Shown here piece after piece: positions 1 through 5,281 of a stretch of DNA of 5,568 nucleotides. The position numbers were made by a program, and so were the translations under genes. Position 1 is the stretch's first letter. Each line of letters opens with the position of its first letter. Below the pieces are notes generated by a model, which worked only from the letters and a program-made list of their open reading frames with translations, had not been told where the DNA came from and did no database searches. The DNA is from Deltaproteobacteria bacterium (GTDB taxonomy: Bacteria > Desulfobacterota > DSM-4660 > Desulfatiglandales > B25-G16), in contig QMLT01000138.1 in assembly GCA_003646875.1 (NCBI GenBank), positions 1 to 5,568 of the forward strand. The letters run 5' to 3'.

Positions 1-368
1 ACCTTAAGGATTGGGATGGCCCTGCTCCCGGGCAGCGTCCATCGGCATACATCGTCATCCTTATAGACAAGACAATCACCGAGGACTGGTGGTGCGATGA
101 CGGCATTGCCGCTCAAACAATTTTACTGGGAGCTGTCGAAAAGGGTCTTGCAGGGTGCATGATGGGGGGAATTCAAAAGGAAAGACTTCGGAGCGAACTG
201 GATATCCCTGATCACCTAATGATAAGGCTCGTCCTGGCCCTGGGTAAACCCGCAGAGACCATAGTTCTTGAAGACCTTGAGCCTGGAGGTGATATTCGGT
301 ACTGGCGTGACCAAAGTGATATCCACCATGTGCCCAAGCGAAAACTGGAGGAGCTCATTGTTAAATAA
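1..368 (+). CDS. Nitroreductase family protein (FMN-dependent oxidoreductase), 5'-partial
   Basis: The reading frame is open from base 3 to the TAA at 366-368 and gives 121 residues; the N-terminus lies outside the window. Nitroreductase-family enzymes are usually around 170-200 residues, cytoplasmic, FMN-bound and often dimeric, and reduce nitro-compounds, quinones or other acceptors with NAD(P)H. Seen here are the family's C-terminal half: GQRPSAYIVIL followed by a helix DDGIAAQTILLGAVEKGL, then GCMMGGI (the glycine-rich strand and turn near the FMN phosphate), LVLALGKPAE, and the closing YWRD...HHVPKRKLEELI tail typical of the family. The physiological substrate cannot be told from the sequence. 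It converges with the sensor kinase gene. An internal ATG at 159 is not the true start, because the homology runs continuously upstream of it. Confidence 0.88.
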   Translation, partial: LKDWDGPAPGQRPSAYIVILIDKTITEDWWCDDGIAAQTILLGAVEKGLAGCMMGGIQKERLRSELDIPDHLMIRLVLALGKPAETIVLEDLEPGGDIRYWRDQSDIHHVPKRKLEELIVK

Positions 369-446
369 TATTTTATAGGCAAAAAGGTTACCATGTATAT
401 CTTTCGCTTGGAGTAAGGGAAATTTCATACTTTAAAAATATTTCAT

Positions 447-479
447 CTTGTACATCTACACCACATAGTGTATGGCAAG
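447..479. terminator. Imperfect hairpin between convergent genes, weak terminator candidate
   Basis: In the 169-base gap between the nitroreductase stop and the kinase stop, CTTG-TACA-CTA (447-458, with T455 bulged) can pair with TAG-TGTA-CAAG (466-479, with TGG 473-475 bulged) around a 7-base loop. This gives 11 pairs, mostly A-T. On the minus strand the hairpin is followed after a few bases by a T-rich run (complement of 429-442); on the plus strand only by a broken T-rich stretch. Its position suits a shared terminator, but the stem is weak and neither T-tract is ideal. Nothing else recognisable lies in this gap. Confidence 0.25.
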
Positions 480-537
480 GGCATTTCTTATTAAACCATG
501 TTTTTCTGCGCTAAACAGCTATCAGCTTCGAGCTAAA

Positions 538-2487
538 TTAGCCTTCAGCCCTTGCGGACCGGCCCCGTCTCGGAACTGGTGGAAAATACAGAGAGAAAAT
601 AGTTTCACCGGAATGATAACAGTCTTCTTTGTTCCTGCAAAAGGAGCAAACGCTGATCCTCCCAGGACAAATATCACTTTGTTTGGGTATAAATCGACAC
701 CTTGAAGACGCCATGTCTATCTTGAAATTATACCGCTCGGAGAAAATCTTCATACGTAACAAGTCCGCCCCCTTCCCCCCTGCGTTAAAATCATAGGGTC
801 TTTTTGAGGAATAGACTATTGCATCCTGTGTTGCAAAGAAACCTTCAAATATCCGTCTCTGAGCTTCTTCTATAATCCCAACACCATAGTCATGCACCGC
901 CAACTCGGAACCATTCCCTTTTTTTCGAACTGTGATTTCTATCTTCCCCTCATCAGGAGTATTTTCCACGGCATTTTTTATCAGGCCATCAATCACCTTT
1001 TGTAAAGGATCAAAAGGCATATATATGGGTGGTGTAGGAACAAGGTTGCTTATAATTTCAACCTGACGGTGTGAAAATAATGGTTTGATAGAGTCAAGTC
1101 TTTCCTTGACATATTCAGCTAAAATAATTTCTTCTTGTACGATTTCTTTTGGGCCAAATATTTCTTCAACACGTTTTCTAATACTTTCAGCTATGGGAAC
1201 CTCACCAACCTGTTCAGCGATAAGGCTCTCCAATTCATCGATGCACTGATCGAGTATCAGAGAAAGGAGGCCATAGGTCTTGTGGTGTTTATCCCGCATG
1301 ATATCTTCCACCTCGTACTCAATATCCTTTATGCGATCCAGATTTCTTTGGGCCCTTTCTATGGCTGGCTTCCAGGTCTCTTCAGGAAGAGCTTCCAACC
1401 TCTTTGTCATTATATTTAAAGAGCTAGCCAGGATTGCTACAGGGGTCTTCAATTCATGTGACAGATGATTGATAACATTGTCTTTTGCCCTGTTCAGGCT
1501 TGTAACTTCCTTATATGCCTTTTTTAGCTCATTAGAAACTCTGGCGTTTTCAACAGAAAGGGCAACGGTTCCCGCTATCATGCTCAATAGATCAACATCT
1601 GTATTATCAAAAACCCCTTCTTTTTTATTAATGGCACATAAAACCCCTACAATCCGATCACTACTTCTCAAAGGCACATCCAGTATATTACGGGAATTGT
1701 ATCTAAGCTGCTCATCCACCACAGAATAGAAATTCGGATCCTTGGAGGTATCTGGAACAATGACTGGTTTACCGGTTTTAATGACTTTGCCTGCCACACC
1801 TTTATCTGCAGGAAAACGGATCTCTTTTGCCCTTTTCTGGGTAGCGCTATCCTCATAGGCGGTTCCTAAAAAAAAGAGTTCTCTCTTTTCCTCATCCAGC
1901 AATATAACAATTGCTCCGTCAACGTTCAGGAGAAGTTTAATCTCACTGCTAATGTAATCCAGGAGATCCTCCAAATCAGGATATGCGGGGAGAGCCATGC
2001 TTATCCGTAGTAATGCATCATTGATGCGAGCTATCCTTTTTTCCTGTGTAATATCCCTAAAGATTACGAGTTGCTTGGCTTGCTCTTCCTCAGATTCAGA
2101 ATGGCAAACCGCCCTCATAGATACATCAAGGATCCGACCATCCTTAGTTAGGCGCCTGGTTTCGTGACGCTGCAACACCTTTTCCTTTAAAAGCCGTCTA
2201 AAATAATCAGCAGTCTCTTGCTTAAGTTCTGGAGGAATAAATGGAATAAATTTCCCTTCCATTTCCTTGAGTGTCCACCCAAACATTTCTGTGAATGCAT
2301 GATTTAAATAGTACACCCGTCCATCAACAGTAAGTACCTCTATGGGGTATGGCACAAAATCAATAAGGGTTCCAAGGCGCTTTGTCGTTTTTTGAAGAGC
2401 CCCCTCGACCTTTTTGTGTTTTGAAGCCTCTTTTTGCAAATCCCTGACCTTTTGTTCCAATTCTTCATAGGTGGGTTTCCTGGTCAT
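538..2487 (-). CDS. PAS-GAF sensor histidine kinase with Cys-rich ATPase C-terminus
   Basis: Soluble two-component sensor kinase of 649 residues with no membrane segment or signal peptide, so it should sense cytoplasmic signals. Domains in order: short N-terminal coiled coil (1-33), PAS (about 34-150, ending in the RDITQEK signature), GAF (about 163-318), a linking helix, HisKA with the H-box HLSHELKTP and phospho-acceptor His344, an unusually long helical linker (about 396-470), and HATPase_c (about 475-637). ATP-site motifs are intact: N-box LIKNAVENTPDEG (Asn505), G1 DYGVGI (Asp533), F-box IFEGFFATQD, G2 GGKGADLL (570-577). Between G2 and the last beta strand (TIFSLYFPP) sits an extra segment with Cys597, 607, 614, 617 and 623. 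The start at 2487 is chosen over an in-frame ATG at 2502 because GGAGG lies 8 bases before it. No response regulator is adjacent, so it is an orphan kinase here; its signal and partner are unknown. Confidence 0.92.
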   Translation of the reverse strand: MTRKPTYEELEQKVRDLQKEASKHKKVEGALQKTTKRLGTLIDFVPYPIEVLTVDGRVYYLNHAFTEMFGWTLKEMEGKFIPFIPPELKQETADYFRRLLKEKVLQRHETRRLTKDGRILDVSMRAVCHSESEEEQAKQLVIFRDITQEKRIARINDALLRISMALPAYPDLEDLLDYISSEIKLLLNVDGAIVILLDEEKRELFFLGTAYEDSATQKRAKEIRFPADKGVAGKVIKTGKPVIVPDTSKDPNFYSVVDEQLRYNSRNILDVPLRSSDRIVGVLCAINKKEGVFDNTDVDLLSMIAGTVALSVENARVSNELKKAYKEVTSLNRAKDNVINHLSHELKTPVAILASSLNIMTKRLEALPEETWKPAIERAQRNLDRIKDIEYEVEDIMRDKHHKTYGLLSLILDQCIDELESLIAEQVGEVPIAESIRKRVEEIFGPKEIVQEEIILAEYVKERLDSIKPLFSHRQVEIISNLVPTPPIYMPFDPLQKVIDGLIKNAVENTPDEGKIEITVRKKGNGSELAVHDYGVGIIEEAQRRIFEGFFATQDAIVYSSKRPYDFNAGGKGADLLRMKIFSERYNFKIDMASSRCRFIPKQSDICPGRISVCSFCRNKEDCYHSGETIFSLYFPPVPRRGRSARAEG

Positions 2488-2495
2488 GAACAAAT

Positions 2496-2500
2496 CCTCC
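2496..2500 (-). promoter_or_regulatory. Ribosome binding site deciding the kinase start
   Basis: On the minus strand, GGAGG sits 8 bases before the ATG at 2487-2485. It overlaps the first codons of the alternative ATG at 2502-2500, which itself has only a poor upstream site. This supports the protein beginning MTRKPTYEEL rather than MEDLFMTRKP. Confidence 0.75.
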
Positions 2501-2502
2501 AT

Positions 2503-2757
2503 GCAACCTAAAAGGAAAAAGCCTATTAAGTTTATGTATTACGATATTACAGGAATAGTGAAATCTCAACATCATTTTTACTATTCATTATCTCACATTA
2601 TCATATATGTATTAGCTATAAGTCTGTTTTGCTTACTGCTTTTGCGCTTTGATGGTATCTCCTATCTTTTTCCCCGCAGTAATTCAGCCTTGTTTTTTTA
2701 TCAGCCTTTTGGCATGCTAAAGGAAATTCAAACAGATCCCATCTTCTACTTCAAAAA
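2503..2757. promoter_or_regulatory. AT-rich divergent intergenic control region
   Basis: This stretch separates the kinase (leftward) from the sugar kinase (rightward), so promoters for both should lie here. It is clearly richer in A and T than the flanking genes. I could not find a convincing -35/-10 pair with proper spacing on either strand. A partial inverted repeat CCTTTTGGCATGCTAAAGG (2705-2723) around a GCATGC core could be an operator, and the words TCAGCCTT recur nearby (around 2675 and 2701). These are weak observations only. The frame open across this region is treated as non-coding. Confidence 0.4.
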
Positions 2758-2763
2758 AAGGGG
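2758..2763 (+). promoter_or_regulatory. Likely ribosome binding site of the sugar kinase gene
   Basis: AAGGGG lies 8 bases before an ATC codon at 2772, the normal Shine-Dalgarno spacing. No ATG, GTG or TTG exists at that distance in the kinase frame, so this site is the main clue to where translation begins. Confidence 0.5.
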
Positions 2764-2771
2764 TAATTCTC

Positions 2772-3677
2772 ATCACTGAAGACATTCAGGTAATTGGTCT
2801 TGGACAGGCATGCCTTGATTACTTGGGAAGACTCACTGTCTATCCTGAGGAAGATAGCAAGCGCGAACTCCTGGACCTTCATATCCAATGCGGGGGGCCT
2901 GCCTCTACCAGCCTTGTAACCCTTTCCCGTCTGGGCATTCGAACATCCTTTTTAGGCTCTGTATCTGACGATTCACGTGGCATCGAAATAGTAAAGGGGC
3001 TTAATAATGAAAAAGTGGATTCTGCCTTTTTAAAGATTACCCCTGGATATACGTCTCAGTTTGCCTTTATTGCAATAACAGAAAGCGGAAACAGAACAAT
3101 CTTCTGGCATAGGGGAAGCGTTCCCCACCTAAAACCAGGTGATGTTAATCTGAGCCCTTTTTCCAATGCCAAAATTCTGCACATAGACAGCCTGATGATC
3201 GAAGCGGCGCAAGAGGCAGCCCAGCAGGCCAAAAATATGGGGCTTACAATAGTAATGGATGCGGGAACAATGAGGGAAGGTTCTCAGGAACTCATATCAA
3301 TGGTGGATGTCCTGATCGCCTCTGAAGGGTTTGCGGAACCTCTCGTGGGAGACGCTGCCCCTCCTGAAAAAGCCCTTGAAGTCCTTCGTGCCTTAGGTCC
3401 AAAAGAGGTAATCATAACGCTTGGTTCAAAAGGGAGCATTGGCTTGAGTGGTAAAAAGATCAACTTTCAAAAGGCCTTTCCCATTGATGCGGTAGATACA
3501 ACTGGAGCCGGTGATGTGTATCATGGAGCATATATCTATGGAATGCTTCAGAAGTGGGATATGCAGAAATGCATGCGTTTTGCCTCGGCTGCCTCTGCTC
3601 TTAAATGCAGGCACATAGGGGCGCGTAAAGGCATTCCGCACCTTGAGGAAATAAAGGAATTTATGAGAGGAAAATAA
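2772..3677 (+). CDS. PfkB/ribokinase-family carbohydrate kinase, non-canonical start
   Basis: Cytoplasmic ATP-dependent kinase of the ribokinase/PfkB fold, about 301 residues from the proposed start, normal for the family. Visible motifs: first beta strand IQVIGLGQACLDYLG (5-19) with the substrate-side Asp, the glycine motif CGGPASTSLVTLSRLG (40-55; PfkB signature 1), LGSVSDD (61-67), VIITLGSKGS (213-222), and signature 2 DTTGAGDVYHGAYIYG (242-257) holding the anion hole and catalytic base Asp248. The frame is open back to 2721 but contains no ATG, GTG, TTG or CTG before TTG 2823. Starting at 2823 would remove the conserved first strand. I place the start at ATC 2772 because AAGGGG precedes it by 8 bases and the protein then begins (M)TEDIQVIGLG, a natural N-terminus. 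The substrate is not identifiable; no sugar transporter or regulator lies beside it. The family call is firm, the start tentative. Confidence 0.88.
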   Translation: MTEDIQVIGLGQACLDYLGRLTVYPEEDSKRELLDLHIQCGGPASTSLVTLSRLGIRTSFLGSVSDDSRGIEIVKGLNNEKVDSAFLKITPGYTSQFAFIAITESGNRTIFWHRGSVPHLKPGDVNLSPFSNAKILHIDSLMIEAAQEAAQQAKNMGLTIVMDAGTMREGSQELISMVDVLIASEGFAEPLVGDAAPPEKALEVLRALGPKEVIITLGSKGSIGLSGKKINFQKAFPIDAVDTTGAGDVYHGAYIYGMLQKWDMQKCMRFASAASALKCRHIGARKGIPHLEEIKEFMRGK

Positions 3678-3692
3678 AAACACGACTATACA

Positions 3693-3718
3693 GGTTCAAC
3701 GTTCCCGGTTCAAAGTTC
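3693..3718 (+). repeat. Short direct repeat of a GGTTCAA-type unit
   Basis: GGTTCAACGTTC (3693-3704) and GGTTCAAAGTTC (3707-3718) match at 11 of 12 bases, separated by CC. A further AATGGTT follows. The pair fills most of the 66-base gap between the sugar kinase and the AlaX-like gene. Such degenerate GTTCAA-rich strings are intergenic in character; no function can be assigned. Confidence 0.6.
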
Positions 3719-3740
3719 AATGGTTATTTGTGGCTGAACT
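3714..3740 (+). other. Small inverted repeat just before the AlaX start
   Basis: AGTTCA (3714-3719) is the exact reverse complement of TGAACT (3735-3740), leaving a 15-base loop that ends three bases before the ATG. With only six mostly A-T pairs the stem is weak. It covers the place where a ribosome binding site should be and none is visible, so it may be incidental or may influence initiation. Confidence 0.25.
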
Positions 3741-3743
3741 ATT

Positions 3744-4190
3744 ATGAAAAAAGAAATCGATCCAGGAATGCACTCGGCAGAGCACATCCTGAACCAGACA
3801 ATGGTCAGAATGTTTGCATGTGGTCGGTGTTTTAGGGCCCACATTGAAAAGAAAAAATCAAAATGTGATTACCATTTTGATCGCCCTTTAACTGAACAAG
3901 AAATTAAACAAATCGAAAAAGAGGTCAATGATGTTATTCAGGCTGATATGGCAGTTACCCAAGAGTTTATAACTAAAGAAGAATCTCAAAAAAATTACAA
4001 TCTTGAACGTTTGCCGCAAAATGTAGGTGATGACATCAGAATTGTCAAAATTGGAGATTATGACGCCTGCCCCTGCAATGGCGTTCATGTCAATTCAACA
4101 AAAGAAATTGGTAAATTTCAAATAGCGTCAGCCAGTTTTGACAATGGTGTGTTAAGGATAAGGTATAAACTTTCGCATTTAGATACGTAA
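3744..4190 (+). CDS. Free-standing alanyl-tRNA editing (AlaX-like) protein
   Basis: A 148-residue stand-alone tRNA_SAD (second additional domain) protein. Members hydrolyse mischarged aminoacyl-tRNA, typically Ser- or Gly-tRNA(Ala), in trans, in the cytoplasm. The zinc-site motif pair of AlaRS/AlaX editing domains is present: HSAEH (His10, His14) and CNGVH (Cys111, His115; C-x3-H as in the AlaRS CGGTH motif). The fold order also fits, with an acidic amphipathic helix TEQEIKQIEKEVNDVI (50-65) and closing strands FQIASASFDNGVLRIRYKL. There is no synthetase catalytic domain and no long C-terminal extension, so it is a short, minimal form. Extra cysteines Cys26, Cys29, Cys41 and Cys109 are noted. 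The start is set by a TGA in the same frame at 3735-3737, but no Shine-Dalgarno sequence is seen. The exact tRNA substrate is inferred from the family; a related threonyl-type editing role cannot be excluded. Confidence 0.85.
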   Translation: MKKEIDPGMHSAEHILNQTMVRMFACGRCFRAHIEKKKSKCDYHFDRPLTEQEIKQIEKEVNDVIQADMAVTQEFITKEESQKNYNLERLPQNVGDDIRIVKIGDYDACPCNGVHVNSTKEIGKFQIASASFDNGVLRIRYKLSHLDT

Positions 4191-4226
4191 CAAGAAGCCT
4201 CAACTAATATCTCACAATACTATCAT

Positions 4227-4667
4227 ATGGATAAAAAATCTTTTGCCACGATTAGAAAATTCAAGACAGAGGATATCAATAAAATCCTTGAGATTGAGGA
4301 GCAGGCATTTCCAAAGACAGCCTATTCAAAACAAACTTTTCTAAATTATGGAACCAGTCTCCCGGATACATTTATTGTTATGGAAACAGGAGACGATATT
4401 GTGGGATACATAATATTTGATAGAGGTGGCCATATACATTCCACTGCGGTTAAACGCACATACCGAATGAAGGGTTTCGGCAGGATATTGTTCATGCATG
4501 CGGTAAAATGTGTTGGGGAAAAATTATGGCTCGAAGTGAGATCAAAAAATAGTGGAGCAATAGCTTTTTACAAAAAACTGGGTATGAAAATAACTGGGAA
4601 AATTCCCAATTATTACGGGAAAGATGATGCCCTGATTATGGAAATTAGCCATAAATACTATCATTAA
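4227..4667 (+). CDS. RimI-like GNAT N-acetyltransferase
   Basis: A 146-residue single-domain GNAT enzyme transferring acetyl from acetyl-CoA, probably to a protein N-terminal amine. Seen: beta1 ATIRKFKTEDINKILEIEEQAF, beta4 into motif A with the pyrophosphate loop R-x-x-G-x-G (Arg80, Gly83, Gly85), the strand LEVRSKNSGAIAFYKKLGM (102-120), and NYYGKDDALIM (128-138). The combination LEVR...N..A..FY..LGM followed by YY..DDALIM is characteristic of RimI, which acetylates ribosomal protein S18 in Escherichia coli. The acceptor here is unproven, and RimI is often found with tRNA-modification genes rather than as placed here. It follows the AlaX-like gene by 36 bases on the same strand, so co-transcription is likely. 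No clear ribosome binding site precedes the ATG. The TAA stop lies inside a strong hairpin. Confidence 0.85.
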   Translation: MDKKSFATIRKFKTEDINKILEIEEQAFPKTAYSKQTFLNYGTSLPDTFIVMETGDDIVGYIIFDRGGHIHSTAVKRTYRMKGFGRILFMHAVKCVGEKLWLEVRSKNSGAIAFYKKLGMKITGKIPNYYGKDDALIMEISHKYYH

Positions 4668-4686
4668 TGCGCCTGAGGCGCATTAA
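4664..4686. other. Perfect 10-bp hairpin overlapping the acetyltransferase stop codon
   Basis: TTAATGCGCC (4664-4673) and GGCGCATTAA (4677-4686) are exact reverse complements around the loop TGA. The TAA stop (4665-4667) is inside the 5' arm. The 3' arm runs into an A-tract, not a T-tract, on the plus strand. On the minus strand the T-tract precedes the stem rather than following it. It is therefore not a standard intrinsic terminator in either direction. It could act as an RNA 3'-end stabiliser or attenuating structure between this gene and kdsC. Confidence 0.6.
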
Positions 4687-4747
4687 AAAACCTTTCTGCT
4701 TCCCAAGAATTTTTTCTAAATGACAATTACACTAACGATAAAATACA

Positions 4748-4752
4748 AAGGA
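4748..4752 (+). promoter_or_regulatory. Ribosome binding site of kdsC
   Basis: AAGGA lies 7 bases before the ATG at 4760. An overlapping ATG at 4752 is in another frame and lies inside the site, so 4760 is the start that matches the KdsC N-terminus. Confidence 0.7.
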
Positions 4753-4759
4753 TGAACGG

Positions 4760-5281
4760 ATGGATATTAATAAACTTAAGCGCATAAAGCTGCTGCTTCT
4801 TGATGTTGATGGTGTCCTTACCAATGGTTCCATTATCTATAACGACAACGGTGCTGAAACTAAAATATTTAATGTAAAGGATGGTCTGGGTATAAGGCTT
4901 CTTATGAAAGCAGGTATAAAAGTTGGAATTGTTACAGGTAGAACCTCAAAAGCTTTGTATCACCGGTGCACTAATCTTGGTATTTCCCTTATATTCGATG
5001 GGGTTCATGAAAAGTCTTCAGCGCTTAACATCATTTCGGAAAAGACTGGGCTGCTGGCTGAAGAAATTGCATTTGTTGGTGATGATTTACTCGATCTTCC
5101 GCTTCTGAAAAAGGTTGGATTTTCCATTGCTGTAGCCGATGCCCATGAAACCGTCCTCGACAATGTAGATATGGTTACCTCTAAAAAAGGCGGGGACGGA
5201 GCTGTAAGAGAGGTCTGCGATGCAATACTTAAAGCGCAGGGATCCTGGAAGAAAATTTTAGAAATATCTGGATGGGGCTAA
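4760..5281 (+). CDS. kdsC: 3-deoxy-D-manno-octulosonate 8-phosphate phosphatase
   Basis: HAD-superfamily (class C0, no large cap) phosphatase of 173 residues that removes phosphate from Kdo-8-P to give Kdo in the cytoplasm, the third step of Kdo synthesis for the LPS inner core. HAD motifs are complete: motif I LLDVDGVLT (nucleophile Asp15, acid/base Asp17), motif II VTGR (Thr59), motif III Lys85 in GVHEK, motif IV GDDLLD (Asp108, Asp109). The KdsC-specific features NVKDGLGI (38-45) and the C-terminal GGDGAVREVCD loop, which completes the neighbouring active site in the tetramer, are present. The length is normal. The last six residues (EISGWG) overlap the frame of the acylase fragment that follows, so the natural C-terminus may have been altered by the same event. 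Other Kdo genes often near kdsC (kdsA, kdsB, kdsD, lptC, lptA) are not in the window. Confidence 0.93.
   Translation: MDINKLKRIKLLLLDVDGVLTNGSIIYNDNGAETKIFNVKDGLGIRLLMKAGIKVGIVTGRTSKALYHRCTNLGISLIFDGVHEKSSALNIISEKTGLLAEEIAFVGDDLLDLPLLKKVGFSIAVADAHETVLDNVDMVTSKKGGDGAVREVCDAILKAQGSWKKILEISGWG

Noticed and set aside
1135..1729. Several plus-strand open frames of 60-95 codons across the sensor kinase
   Set aside because: All are antisense to the intact kinase domains and lack ribosome binding sites and family motifs.
2590..2660. TTGCTT (2629-2634) as a -35 box for the sugar kinase
   Set aside because: The hexamer at the proper distance does not resemble TATAAT, so the promoter is not supported.
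2471..2779. Open frame on the plus strand of about 100 codons with a hydrophobic stretch, ending at the sugar kinase start
   Set aside because: It begins inside the antisense of the kinase gene, has no family resemblance, and its hydrophobicity is what AT-rich intergenic DNA gives by chance. It is better explained as the divergent promoter region.
3693..3720. GGTTCAA strings resembling the T-arm of a tRNA
   Set aside because: No acceptor stem, anticodon arm or CCA end can be folded around them. They are a direct repeat, not a tRNA gene or remnant.
4664..4690. Hairpin after the acetyltransferase gene as an intrinsic terminator
   Set aside because: It is followed by A's on the plus strand and has no downstream T-tract on the minus strand either, so the standard terminator form is not met.
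4715..4744. TAAAAT (4739-4744) as a -10 box for a kdsC promoter
   Set aside because: No acceptable -35 hexamer lies 16-18 bases upstream, and the start of transcription would fall inside the ribosome binding site at 4748-4752.
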